Shown here piece after piece: positions 1 through 8,795 of a DNA stretch of 14,564 nucleotides. Numbering within the stretch: the first letter of the stretch is position 1; each line of letters starts with the position of its first letter. Location: NCBI GenBank assembly GCA_040770645.1, contig JAXGIS010000027.1, positions 1-14,564 of the forward strand. Direction: 5' to 3'. A program made the position numbers and the translations under genes. This DNA comes from JAAYZX01 sp040770645. GTDB lineage: Bacteria > Actinomycetota > Thermoleophilia > RBG-16-64-13. The notes under the pieces are model-generated. The model saw only the letters and a list, made by a program, of their open reading frames with translations, ran no database searches and had not been told where the DNA came from.

Positions 1-586
1 TCGGTGTTGCTTCAGGGCAAAGAAATCGCGGGCACACCGCCATTCAAAGTGACCAAAATGGGTGTGGCGCGCACCTTCCAGAATATCCGCTTGTTCTCGG
101 ATATGAACGCCCTGGAAAACGTGATGATTGGCACACATTGCCGAACCCATACGAGTGTCCTGGGGGCGATTTTTCACTCCCGCGGAGCTGTTCGCGAAGA
201 ACGCGGTGTGATCGAGAAGTGCGAGGGTCTGCTGGAGTACGTGGGCCTCACACAATACCGTGACGAGGCCGCACGCAACCTACCCTACGGGTCACAGCGG
301 CGCTTGGAGATTGCGCGTGCCCTGGCCACGGACCCCCTGCTCCTGTTCCTCGATGAACCTGCCGCCGGCATGAACTCGCAAGAGTCGACTGGAACTCATG
401 GATCTGATTCGGCGCAACTGAGGCGAGGGCATGACCAGTTCTGATAGAGCACGACATGAAGGTGGTAATGGGGATTTCGATGAGTGGTGGTGCTCGACCA
501 CGGCGAGAAGATCGCCGGAAGGCACGCCCGACGAGGTTCGTCGCGATGCCCGTGTCATTGAAGCCTACCTCGGCAAGAGCGAGTGA
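1..586 (+). pseudogene. livG: livG-like ABC transporter ATPase, copy 1 (5'-truncated, frameshifted)
   Basis: ATPase subunit of a branched-chain amino acid type (HAAT) importer, a cytoplasmic protein that powers the membrane permeases. The window opens inside the gene, so the Walker A part is missing. The first frame shows the LivG hallmark GVARTFQNIRLF, a degenerate signature region (LPYGSQRRLEIARAL) and Walker B with LLFLDEPAAGMN. After about position 380 the frame breaks several times. Reading across frames recovers the usual LivG ending: LIEHDMKVVMGIS, then DEVVVLDHGEKIAEGTPDEV and EAYLGKSE, with a stop at 584-586. At least three single-base changes are needed, for example near 480 and 520. 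The stop overlaps the ATG of the next gene as TGATG, as in intact liv operons. Family assignment is firm. Whether the breaks are real decay or sequence error cannot be decided here. Confidence 0.85.
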
Positions 587-1378
587 TGCGGTTCCGGTCC
601 AAAGCCTTCCGCCGCGTCGGACACGGTCACAAGCGCCGCTGGTCCGGCCGTTGGACGTTCGGCAGGTACACACGTATTACGGCAACACATGCGTTGAAAG
701 GCATCTCTTGCACATCGATCGTGGGGAGATCGTGACGCTGGATTGGAGCAACGGGGCCGGCAGCACCACCCCCGTCATTACTGATCATACCATGCGCAGT
801 GGCTCCATCCCCCATGAGGCACGAGTTGACCAAGGTGCCCGCCTATCGCACGGTGAGCCTGGCTCGTCGGCGCCTGAAGGCCGCCGTATCTTCCCACGTA
901 TGACGGTGCGCGAGGAATCTGGAGATGGGTGCCTATTCACGTCGGGGGTATCGACGCGAAGGAAGATTCCCGATCGCGCCTCGGAGCTGTTCCCGGTGCC
1001 GCTGGAGCGAGAGGATCAACCGGGAGGGACGCTTTCGGGAGGCGAGCAACAAATGTTGGCTATTGGCGTACTTCGCTTTGCCTATCCCAAGCGGTTGATG
1101 CTCGATGAGCCCTCGATGGGGCTTGCACCCATGTTTGTGGAGAAGATCTTCGATATCATTAGAGAGATCAACGAGCAGGGCACCACTATCTTGCTGGTGG
1201 AACAGAATGCCCACGTGGCGCTCGAGATCTCCCACTGCGGGTATGCGTTATGGAGACCGGGTTCCATGGCCTCGTCGGCGACTCGGCAGGTGATCTACTG
1301 CAAGACCCACTGGTTCGCGAGGCGTATCTGGCGGATCAAGACGAAGGAGGCCGCATGCGGTGTACGAAGGTGTGGTGA
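586..1378 (+). pseudogene. livF: livF-like ABC transporter ATPase, copy 1 (frameshifted)
   Basis: Second ATPase of the first liv-type importer. It starts at an ATG overlapping the livG stop. Pieces in different frames give DVRQVHTYYGN, HIDRGEIVTL, a damaged Walker A (SNGAGSTT, normally SNGAGKSTT), then a long clean stretch with LSGGEQQMLAIG (ABC signature), RLMLDEPSMGLAPMFVEKIF (Walker B) and TTILLVEQNAHVALEIS (H-loop). These are the conserved blocks of LivF. The end is also shifted, but a GEAYLAD-like tail can be read near 1319-1336, and the stop in that frame is at 1376-1378. In the given sequence the lysine codon of the P-loop is absent as a whole triplet. It may be lost in nature or be another base-calling fault. 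Identity is secure, exact ends less so. Confidence 0.85.
1344..1350 (+). promoter_or_regulatory. Shine-Dalgarno site for the radical SAM gene
   Basis: AAGGAGG lies 4 bases before an ATG (1355) and 9 before a GTG (1360). The GTG opens the frame VYEGVVIRPLSEAD, which matches the expected protein start, so GTG at 1360 is the preferred start. The site lies within the 3' end of livF, suggesting translational coupling. Confidence 0.55.
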
Positions 1379-2204
1379 TCCGGCCGTTGAGCGAGGCGGA
1401 CAAGCCTTGCCCTGCAGGACGCTCGGCTGCTCCACAAATACCTGCGACTTGTGGCACCTATTTGCAAGCTGTGTTCGAGTCCGACCAGCGAGGAAGCGGG
1501 TGGCGGACATCGAGGCTGCCCGCCTGCGCGAACGCGATTGCCGCCGTATTCCGGGTCGACGGCGATGCCCTTGTGCTGCCGCAGAGGCGGTTGTTGGAGT
1601 TGTTGGCCTTGCACGAGCAACTGCCCGCGTTGGAGAGGGTCACCTCTACGCCAATGCGCAGAACTTGCTGAAGAAGTCGGTGGACCAGTTGCTGGAACTG
1701 CGCATCCGGCTCAATCATGGTCTATCTGGGATCGAGTCGGGTGATGAACAGACCTTGGCCGAGATCCACAAAGGCGTGACCGTGGCTCAGCAGATCGAAG
1801 CTTGCCGCAAGGCCAAGGACGCCGGTATTGAGTTGTCCCTCACCTGCATCCTGGGCAGCGGGGGTGGAGAGGTCGCTCACACGGCGCGGGTGAGGCCTTG
1901 TCGGCTATCGACCCCGAGTTCATCGGCGTGTTGAGTCTCATCATCCAAGAGGGAACGCCGATTGCGGCACGCATACGCAGAGGTGAGCTGGTGCTGCCTG
2001 ATCCCATCGGCATGCTCCGCGAGTTGCGGGAGATGATCGCCGCCACCAACGTGACGCACGCGCCGTTCCGCTCTAATCACGCCTCGAACTACCTCTTCCC
2101 ATCGGCGGTCAACTACCGCGGACAAGACTCTCGAGCGGCGGCTCGACGAGGTGGCCCGTCCCGACAGGGCGAGACTACGACCGGAGGGTTGGCGGGCGCT
2201 GTAG
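1360..2204 (+). pseudogene. Radical SAM protein (frameshifted)
   Basis: A radical S-adenosylmethionine enzyme of the Elp3/HemN-like type; substrate unknown. Pieces in three frames align to one protein of about 280 residues. They are an N-terminal YEGVVIRPLSEAD, a cluster-binding region readable as TLGCSTNTCDxCGTY (Cx4CxxC, recovered with a one-base correction near 1450), DGDALVLPQRRLLE, YANAQNLLKKS, GIESGDEQTLAEIHKGVTVA, QIEACRKAKDAGIELSLTCILG and finally LSAIDPEFIGVLSLIIQEG with RELREMIAATNVTHA. Together these fit the [4Fe-4S] cysteines, the GIESGDE SAM-contact strand and the C-terminal half of the barrel. The tail RPDRARLRPEGWRAL ends at TAG 2202-2204. No downstream domain tells the reaction. 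The family is recognised with good confidence, but the role near amino-acid type transporters is unknown. Confidence 0.75.
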
Positions 2205-2459
2205 GAGCCCATCTTGCCCGCCGTGCTCAAGAGGGGCGCGGACGGTCCGTGGTGCCTCAAGCAGCCTCCCGTGTGCCGTCATTTCACTGCGTCTGTGGCT
2301 CCGCTGCAGGGACCGGGGACGCACAGCTACGTTTGGCGCTCTCCGAGGAAACCGGCTCTTACTCTGGCTGCTGTCGGTTTGGGGCTCTGCTCAGCATTCG
2401 TGGGTAGGTAACGGCATCGGGCTGATCTGCCCCTGCATACCTTAAAAGAGTATCGTAGA
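2205..2459 (+). other. Spacer without recognisable gene
   Basis: About 255 bases between the radical SAM stop and the EamA start. Short open frames exist on both strands, but none gives a recognisable motif, hydrophobic pattern or credible ribosome site. No strong hairpin with a T run was seen. It may contain the promoter of the permease gene, but no convincing -35/-10 pair stands out. Confidence 0.4.
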
Positions 2460-3429
2460 ATGAACACTTCGTTCGCTACGAGGCTACATGAGTCGGCAGG
2501 GAAGCGTGGGGGCAGATGGAAGGTGGGATTTGCGATAGCTGCGGTTGTGGGGTTCGCGTTCTTCAACATCCTGACGCAGTTGGGAGTGAAGGGACTCGCG
2601 CATTCACCTTCACGGCCCTCTTCCTCAACTTGACGGGGGCACGGTGGTTCTGGTGCTGGCCATGCTGCTGCTCACGGGAGGTATCTCGCGCGAGACTTGG
2701 GCGGGAGGGAGGTGGCATTCGCCGCCGGGTCTCATCACCGCGCTCGCCGGTCAGGCAGCGCTCATATCCTCCATTCCCGCATTGGGGCTTACCGTGCTCT
2801 TGCTTCCTGCTCGCGGACAATATTTTCGCGTTGATACTGGCTACTTCGGCGCTTCCGCCACAGATGGTGTCTTGGCTGTAGATTTCCGGCATAGGCATTT
2901 TGATCTCATGACGGAGCCGTGCTGTTCATCCCGGAAACGGCAGGCGGCAGTAATCGTGTTCAGCCGCAGGTCCGGCAGACATGGCTATCGCCGTTCCCTG
3001 CGGGAATCTCCATGGCGCTGCTGGGTGCCATTTGTTTTGCAACGGGCGGGGTGCTCAGGGGCAAAGGCGTGGCCTCTTGCGGCCTGCGGGCTATAGTCGG
3101 ATCGGCCATCAACATTGTGGCCGGGCTTGTGGCGGTGACCATCGTCTGCGCTGTCCGCGTTTGCGCGATCCTTTTTTCTTACCGTGGGTGGAGACGCGGA
3201 GGCCTTCGCCGCTTTCCGGTGCGGCCAATGCCGCAGGGACATTAGGCTTCATCTTGGCTTTGCAGTACGGGGTTACGGCTGTTACATCGCTCTGAAGAAC
3301 ACATCCCTACTCACGTTCGCTCTAGCTACCGCTGTTGCGACGCCACGAGCGGCCTAAAGTGTGCGCCTGGGCCTTCTGGTTTGTCTGGCGGTGGCGGGGG
3401 CGGTCTTGATCGCTTTGGGTAGGCTCTGA
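2460..3429 (+). pseudogene. EamA/DMT-family permease (frameshifted)
   Basis: Membrane permease of the drug/metabolite transporter superfamily (usually ten transmembrane helices, two EamA repeats); substrate unknown. The start ATG at 2460 gives a basic N-terminus followed by a hydrophobic helix (FAIAAVVGFAFFNIL). Further hydrophobic segments appear in changing frames: LVLAMLLLTGG, LITALAGQAALISS, ISMALLGAICFATGGVLRGKG, AIVGSAINIVAGLVAVTIV. The last repeat is diagnostic: GAANAAGTLGFILALQYGVTAVTSL, then TSLLTFALATAV, and across another shift RRHERPKVRLGLLVCLAVAG and LIALGRL, ending at TGA 3427-3429. The EamA C-terminal repeat typically reads LQYGPVAVVSPL...LFLRERL...G..LIVAGVVLI. At least five frame changes are required. 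Total length fits a protein of about 310-320 residues. Confidence 0.65.
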
Positions 3430-3492
3430 TCAACGGTATCGTGATCCGCTCTTGCCCGAGCGGCTCAGCGGCGACCGTCGCCATCAAACTAC

Positions 3493-3519
3493 TTGACCCG
3501 GAGATAAAACAACTAAGAT
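3493..3519 (+). promoter_or_regulatory. Possible sigma-70 type promoter upstream of livK
   Basis: TTGACC (3493-3498) and TAAGAT (3514-3519) are separated by 15 bases, about 100 bases before the livK ATG, in an A-rich stretch at the start of the second transporter operon. The -35 is close to consensus, but the -10 matches only 4 of 6 and the spacing is short. The rest of the 3430-3616 spacer holds no gene. Confidence 0.25.
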
Positions 3520-3600
3520 TGGCCTAAGGGCCGCTTGGGATGCCTCGGTGTCCGTTGGCGTCGGGCGGCGTTGGGTCAGGTCGTCGGTTGGGTATCACTG

Positions 3601-3608
3601 AGGAGGAG
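3601..3608 (+). promoter_or_regulatory. Shine-Dalgarno site of livK
   Basis: The purine-rich AGGAGGAGG stretch begins at 3601 and lies about 8 bases before the ATG at 3617. That ATG opens MGKRK, which leads by a one-base correction at the AAAA run (3629-3632) into the hydrophobic signal segment, so it fixes the start of the binding-protein gene. Confidence 0.6.
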
Positions 3609-3616
3609 GTTAGGGA

Positions 3617-4888
3617 ATGGGTAAACGCAAAATGGACGCTGCTCGGCGTGGCGGTGGTGCTGGTAATGGTACTGGCAGCCGTCGCCGGCCGCGGTGGGAC
3701 GGCCACAACTACCGTCACCACTGCCGCCGGGGGAGGGGAGACAACCACGACGGCCGCCGCGGAGACTACGACAATCGCCGCGGCTTCCGGTGAGCCAACT
3801 GGCTCATTGCGTCCTCAACTTTGACGGGACCGCAGGTTCACGAGGGCAGCAGTGTGAACCAGGGTTTCAGACTTATTTGGAGTCTATCGGCAATCAGGTC
3901 GCCGGGCGGCCTATCCAGCTCATTTTCGAGGACGATGCCTCCAACCCCCAACAGGGTCTCGAGCGCGTTCAAAGCTGGTGGAACGTGACAAGGTCAACAT
4001 AATCACGTGCCCGGTCAACTCGGGTGTTGTGCTTGGGGTAGCGGCATACGCAGCGAGAAAGAAGTCCCGGCGATCGTCCCCGTTTCGCACGTGGCCATCA
4101 CCGGCGAGAAGCGCAGCCCCTACATATTCCGCACCGTGGAGTCGTCCAAGCAGCGTAGCGTGGCTCCCGCGTACTACATTGCCAAGAAACTTGGTCTGCT
4201 GAAGGCGGCCGTCTTCTCTTGGGACTTCGTCGTGGGCCAGGAGATGATTGCCGATTTCGTGAAGGCGTACGAGGCCTCGGTGGTGAGGTTGTCTACACGC
4301 AGGCTGCTCCTTTGGGTACGCAGGACTTCGTCCTTATCTGAGCACGATCGACAAGAACAAGATCGACGTCATCTATGCGTTCCTTCGCAAGCCCCGACTC
4401 CATTCGTTTTGTACAGCAGTTGCAGCAGTTTGATCTACCCCCAACATCCCCGTGCTGGGATAACGGCACGCTCACTGAAGAGGGAGTGTTACGGAGCAGG
4501 GCGACGCGGCCCTGGGGATAATGAGTGACCGGCTACAGCAACGCTCTCGATAATCCTGAGAATAAGGCCTTCATGAAGCCAGGGCTGAGAAGTTCAACGG
4601 CGCCTGGCCCAACTGGTACACGTTCCAAGGCTGAACATGGCCATGGTTCTGGTAGCGGGTATCGAGGGCGTTAACGGCAATGTGGAAGACAAGGAAGCCT
4701 TCCTCAAGGCTCTGCAGGCCGTCAAGATCAATTACGCCGGTTGGCCTCTTCTCCTTCGATGACCGGGGTCAGGCGATCATGGACTAGTATTCCTACGAAG
4801 TCGAAGCTCGACGATGACTTGGGCAAGAAATGGCTTGGCGATAAGGGTTGTGTCGTCGATCGACACCGCCGGCCAACTAGGTGATTGA
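3617..4888 (+). pseudogene. livK: livK-like substrate-binding protein (frameshifted)
   Basis: Extracytoplasmic binding protein of a HAAT-type ABC importer (peripla_BP_6/LivK fold). The N-terminus is MGKRK then WTLLGVAVVLVMVLAA, a signal segment. The expected lipobox cysteine reads as Val in this sequence (LAAVAG instead of LAAC). A linker rich in Thr, Ala and Gly follows (about residues 25-55), typical for anchored binding proteins. The mature part in several frames reads LTGPQVHEGSSVNQGF, IQLIFEDDASNPQQGLERV, NIITCPVNSGVVLGVAAYAA, KEVPAIVPVSHVAITGEKRS, PYIFRTVESSKQRSVAPAYY, then a C-terminal part with FSFDDRGQAIMD. These are typical binding-protein blocks. Many single-base shifts and in-frame stops occur, mainly after 4270. 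The likely stop is TGA 4886-4888, though a TAG ten bases earlier is possible. The ligand cannot be told from sequence: members bind branched-chain or aromatic acids, amides or urea. Confidence 0.8.
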
Positions 4889-5103
4889 CGACAGAATGGC
4901 TGGGCGGAGGGGTGCCCAAGTGAAGTGGAGTCGGCATGTCGGTTCTGCGGGACTGAAGCAGCCAGTCGGAATACCACGGGGTTGCGAATTCCGGCATGCT
5001 CCGCACGGCCACCTGTGTCGCAGTTGACGATCTTGCCGAGAGCGGCAGGGGAATGTTGGCTACTATGCAGGGACTACATGTTCAGATGGCCTTCAGACCT
5101 CCT

Positions 5104-5146
5104 GCCCGGCTCTCCCTGCCCACAGCAATTAGGCGGGAGGCCGGGC
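5104..5146. terminator. Imperfect GC-rich hairpin downstream of livK
   Basis: The left arm GCCCGGC(T)CTCCC(T)GCC pairs with the right arm GGCGGGAGGCCGGGC around an 11-base loop. Two bulged T residues on the left interrupt an otherwise complete match of about 15 pairs. No T run follows on either strand, so it is not a classic intrinsic terminator. It could attenuate transcription or stabilise the livK message, as hairpins after binding-protein genes often do. Confidence 0.4.
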
Positions 5147-5312
5147 CTGAGCTGTATGGGTGCTGCCGGCGCAGAGAATTCAACTCGGCGCGAGTTCGCG
5201 CCCGCCTCCAAGTTGCCGGTGCGGTTCCACATTGCGGGTTTACGCGGACGCAGTCCTCATATGCAGGAGACACGAAAGATGTGCCCAGCCTACTTTGGGG
5301 TGGCATCTAGTG

Positions 5313-5335
5313 GTGCCCTCTGCACACGAGGGCAC
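5313..5335. repeat. Perfect 8-bp inverted repeat
   Basis: GTGCCCTC (5313-5320), a 7-base loop, then GAGGGCAC (5328-5335), all eight pairs matching. It lies about 110 bases before livH in the gene-free stretch. It may be an operator or an mRNA hairpin. No T run follows. Confidence 0.5.
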
Positions 5336-5444
5336 GCATCGGACTTAACTTCCAATAACGTCTTTCCGGCAGAACTCGTCTGATACCGTCGGTGGCGTGT
5401 ACTCAATCATCTAGCTTTCATCACCCAGCGCTGGAGTTGATCTT

Positions 5445-6283
5445 ATGAATGCTATAGCTACTCAGACTCAACGGGCTCGCCATTGGGGTGATGCTGTTCT
5501 TCATCGCGAGTGGTCTCTCAGTGGTATTTGACTGATGCGCGTGATGAACATACCCATGGCGCGATGTACCTCTTGGGTGGCTTTGTGGCAGTCACGGTGC
5601 AGACGTCCACGAAGAACTTCTTGTTGGCGGCCGTTGTTGGCCTGTTGATTGCGGCTGCCGTGTTGGGTTGGGTTGTGCAGGCGCTCTTCTTGCGCACATT
5701 GATGCACAGCGAGTTTCGACAGGTGATGCTGACATTGGGCGTGGCCTTCGTAGTCAGCGATGCCATACTCTGGGTGTTCGCGGCGGCTACGTTCCATTCG
5801 TCCGCCAGCATTTCTCAGCAATTTTGGCGACTATCGGCTCTTCGTGTACCACCTACCGTGTGGTCTCATTATTCTGGGATTGCTGGCAGCAGCCGCCATC
5901 TACCTCATTTGACCAAATCCTCGTGGGGAGCTGTATTACGCGTGTGTTGACGACTAAATCGTTGCCGCGACGCAGGAATCAACGTGGGGCTGGTCTTCCG
6001 TGGTATTTGTGATTGCGCGGCCACGCTTGCCGGACTTTGCCTCGGTGTTGGCCGGCCTGGTGCTGGGCGTGTACATTGGTTTGACTTCGAAATGCTGCTC
6101 CTGGCCATCGTTGTGGCTGCGATTGAGGGCATGGGGAGTCTGGAGGGCGCGTTCGTTGTACCGTGGGCCTGATTGACCTTCAGCAAGGCCTACATCCCTG
6201 ATCTTCCTACTACCGCATTTGCGCCCGTGATTCTGGTGCTGTTGCTCCGTCCACAGGGCCTGTTTGGGCGAGGAGGGAACTGA
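5445..6283 (+). pseudogene. livH: livH-like inner-membrane permease (frameshifted)
   Basis: First permease of the second HAAT-type importer; an integral membrane protein forming the channel with LivM. Starts at an ATG at 5445 or 5449, with GGAG at 5432-5435. Reading across frames gives LNGLAIGVMLFFIASGLSVVF, then LMRVMNMAHGAMYLLGGFVA (the LivH N-terminal signature, usually GLxxxxNxAHGxxxMLGAY), NFLLAAVVGLLIAAAVLGWV, FLRTLMHSEFRQVMLTLGVA, and near the C-terminus FEMLLLAIVV, GMGSLEGAFV and APVILVLLLRPQGLFGR. It ends at TGA 6281-6283, overlapping the livM ATG. The 5510-5836 stretch is in one frame, and later parts need several corrections. Identity is firm from the GMGSLEGAF and LRPQGLFG blocks. 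Confidence 0.85.
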
Positions 6284-6332
6284 TGAGTAAGAAGAACTCT
6301 TCCGGCATCTCCTCCGTCCCTACTTTCTGTTT

Positions 6333-7280
6333 GTGAGCGCTTTGGTGATTGTGTCGATTGTCCTGCTTCTGGTGCTGGACAACTACTGGATCACCGTTGT
6401 TTCCCTGGCCTTGGCCATGGGCCTGTTCGCGTTCGGTGTGGACGTGCTGCAATGGTGCGGTCTGGGTTCCCTCGGCCACGCCGCTTGGTACGGTATCGCA
6501 GCCTACGGCACCGCCATCTTGACGGTGAAAGTGGGTTGGAACCCTTGGCTGGCCATGATCATGGGCGTTGGCATGAGTACGGCGGTGGCGGCGGCTTTTG
6601 CCCCATTTGCCATCCGCATGCGGGGTACCAGCTTCTTGGTGATCACCCTGGCTTTCGGGCAGGTCATTTGGGGTCTCGCCATCAAGCTGGAGAAGGTGAC
6701 GGGCGGCTCCGACGGCATCCCTGGTGTTCCTCGGCCGGGCAGCATTGGGCCGATCAACTTCACCGATCCCAAAGTAATGTTTGCCTTCATGGTGATAGTA
6801 ATCGCCATCGTGGTCACTTTGGCCATGCGTCTTCTCAACGGCCCGCTGGGAGCACAACTCAGGGCTATACGGCAATCCGAGTTGCGGGTCAAGTCATTGG
6901 GCTACAACGTCCAGTTGCTCAAATTCTCTGCGTTCGTCCTATCCGCGTTCATTGTGGGCGTGGCCGGCTCGTTGGCGGCAACGCTGGATAAGTTCGTGGG
7001 GGTCAACTACGTGGTGTGGACGATGTCGGCGGAGATGCTCCTCGCCACGATGGTGGGGGGCGCGGGAACGTTGTGGGGCCCGTATGCGGCAGGCTTCGTC
7101 ATCGCCCTCATCCGGGTCATGGCCACAGACCTGACGAAGCGATGGATGATGATCCTGGGATTCATGTACATCTTCGCTGTCCTGCTCATTCCCGATGGTA
7201 TCGCGTCCCTGCTGAAGAAGCGTCGGCGGGCTGAGGTGGAGGAGACACCACCCGAGCGTGTCAAGGAGGTGAACCCGTGA
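6333..7280 (+). CDS. livM: LivM-like inner-membrane permease
   Basis: Second permease of the importer and the only liv gene here that is open over nearly its full length (315 residues from a GTG at 6333). Hydrophobic helices cover most of residues 1-295. LivM blocks are GLGSLGHAAWYGIAAYG (about 43-59), GTSFLVITLAFGQVIWGLA (98-116), TGGSDGIPGV (123-132), the EAA-type coupling loop LRAIRQSELRVKSLGYNVQL (176-195), VGGAGTLWGP (241-250) and a basic, charged tail. The true start is probably the ATG at 6283, which overlaps the livH stop (TGATG) and has AGGAGGG 5 bases upstream. That frame (MSKKNSSG) joins the main frame (LLRPYFLFVSALVIV) by one base correction near 6300-6310. The gene ends in a GTGA overlap with the following livG, showing tight operon coupling. 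Confidence 0.92.
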   Translation: MSALVIVSIVLLLVLDNYWITVVSLALAMGLFAFGVDVLQWCGLGSLGHAAWYGIAAYGTAILTVKVGWNPWLAMIMGVGMSTAVAAAFAPFAIRMRGTSFLVITLAFGQVIWGLAIKLEKVTGGSDGIPGVPRPGSIGPINFTDPKVMFAFMVIVIAIVVTLAMRLLNGPLGAQLRAIRQSELRVKSLGYNVQLLKFSAFVLSAFIVGVAGSLAATLDKFVGVNYVVWTMSAEMLLATMVGGAGTLWGPYAAGFVIALIRVMATDLTKRWMMILGFMYIFAVLLIPDGIASLLKKRRRAEVEETPPERVKEVNP

Positions 7281-8036
7281 GCACCAGTGGCGTTCCAGTA
7301 TTGGAGGTGCGAGGGCTCTCCAAGAACTTCGGTGGTATCCAAGCGGTCAGCAATGTGAATCTATCTATTCGTGCCGGTGACCGACACGGGATTCTCGGTG
7401 CGAACGGGGCCGGGAAGACCACGGTGTTCAACTTGGTGTGCGGCGTCTATCCGCCCACTTCGGGATCGGTGGTGCTTGCGGGAGAGGATATCACCACCCG
7501 GTCGATCAACTACCGAGTGCGCAAGGGGCTGGACGTACTGTAGATCACGAATCTCTTCCAAGAGATGACAGTGCTCGAGAACGTGATTCTGGCCACTGCT
7601 ATGGCTGAAGCCCACAATCGTTGGTTCATCATGTTGATACTCCTCATGGGCTCGCGGGAGAAAGCGGAGAAGGTGCTGCAGCGGTTGGGCCTGAGAAGGC
7701 AGCCTATCGTACCGTGGCGGAGAGGCTACGGTCAACAACGCGAGTTGAAGTGGCACTGGCCCTTGCCCTTGAGCCGAAGGTGCTCCTGCTGGACGAGTTC
7801 ACCGCCGGCTTGTCGCAAGTCGAGACCGCTTCAATGGTGGAACTCGTGAAGGGGCTGCCCGAAGATCTGGCCGTGATCACTAAGTAGAACACGATCTCGA
7901 CGTGATATTTGGCTTAGTGGACGAGATGACGGTGATGAACCGCGGGCAGGTGATCTGTGAAGGCATGCCAAGATGTTCGCGAGAATCCGTTTTAGCTGCC
8001 GAGGTGTACATTGGGCAGAAAAGAGTTGGCTAGTTC
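7277..8036 (+). pseudogene. livG: livG-like ABC transporter ATPase, copy 2 (frameshifted)
   Basis: ATPase of the second importer. GTG at 7277 starts inside the livM stop codon. The first 88 residues are clean: LEVRGLSKNFGGIQAVSNVN, Walker A GANGAGKTTVFNLVCGVYPP, GSVVLAGEDITTRSINYRV. A one-base change near 7535 then produces TAG 7541-7543 in place of the conserved RTFQ block. ITNLFQEMTVLENVILATAM continues directly in another frame. A further shift near 7720 leads to YGQQRELEVALALALEPKVL (signature and approach to Walker B), LLLDEFTAGLSQVETASMVE (here DEF where DEP is usual), a broken H-loop EHDLDVIFGLVDEMTVMNRG, and the tail AEVYIGQKELA. The end lies just before or overlapping the livF ATG at 8038. 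Family certain, end approximate. Confidence 0.85.
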
Positions 8037-8037
8037 G

Positions 8038-8745
8038 ATGTGGCGGCTGCGCTGTCAAGGGGCTCAACAATCTATTACGCGGCCAGAGCCACGTCCTTCA
8101 CGATCTGGAGTTGGAAGTCCTGTCCGGTATGGTATTCGGCGGTGGGCGCAACGGCGTCGGCAAGAGCACCATGGTCAATAGCATCGGGCGGCATGGTGAA
8201 GGTAAAGAGTGGCCGTCGAGGCGATGGAGTTGGGATACATCAGCGGCTGGCCCACACATAAGATAGTTGCCAGGGTGTGCAGTGGTGCCTCAAGGCAGGA
8301 GGCTCTTCACTGCTGCGAACGAGCACCCGGAGATGGCGGCCTGCTTGGGTAAAGGCGTGAAGAAGCCGACCTGGGCTTGCGAGCGTTTCCGCATTGGCGG
8401 AACGGTCAACGCGTCTTTCCAGGACTCTGTCCGGCGGCGAACAGTCCCAGTTGGCGATTCTCGTGTGGTGCCGGCCAACCCCGAGGTCATCCTAATGGAC
8501 GAGCCCACTGAGGGGTTGTCGCCGATCATTGTTGAGGAAGCTTCTGGAAAGATAATCCGGAACTTGTAAGCGACGGCGTAACTGCATGCTGCTCGTGGAA
8601 CAAACCCGCACTTTGCCCTCGATATGTGCACGCAGTTGGCAGTCATGTCGCGTGGCGCAATCGCGTATCAAGAAGAGGTGGAGGGTAGGTCGCCGGAGCA
8701 CTTCCTCACCGTATCTGGGCGGGTATGGGAAAGGGGAGTAGGTGA
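8038..8745 (+). pseudogene. livF: livF-like ABC transporter ATPase, copy 2 (frameshifted)
   Basis: Second ATPase of the importer. From ATG 8038 the text needs frame corrections to give LNNLYYGQSHVLHDLELEV, an intact Walker A GRNGVGKSTMVNSIG, GYISGWPTHKIVARG, VVPQGRRLFTA, the signature SGGEQSQLAI (across a shift near 8440), Walker B PEVILMDEPTEGLSPIIVEE, then LLVEQNPHFALDMCTQLAVMSRG and the tail around SPEHFLT. The most likely stop is TGA 8743-8745. At least five single-base corrections are required. The blocks QGRRLFTA and DEPTEGLSP are typical of LivF rather than LivG. Confidence 0.82.
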
Positions 8746-8795
8746 AGGAGTGCGGCCTTCTGGACGATTCTGCGATTGAGCGCACGAGCGACCGG

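Larger units (their letters stand above)
4889..5444. other. 556-base stretch without recognisable gene
   Basis: Between livK and livH. Frames on both strands up to about 150 codons lack recognisable motifs, credible starts or hydrophobic patterns. Given the error density nearby, a small broken gene cannot be excluded. Two inverted repeats inside it are listed separately. Intact liv operons normally have short livK-livH spacers, so this gap is unusual. Confidence 0.45.

Noticed and set aside
456..1934. An unbroken 492-codon + frame
   Set aside because: It strings together the LivG tail, the LivF core and parts of the radical SAM gene, mixed with out-of-frame text. It contains homology to three different proteins, so it is a by-product of frame shifts and not one gene.
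6210..6875. A 221-codon - strand frame opposite livH/livM
   Set aside because: His/Gln/Asp-rich without motifs; a shadow of the well-supported livM gene.
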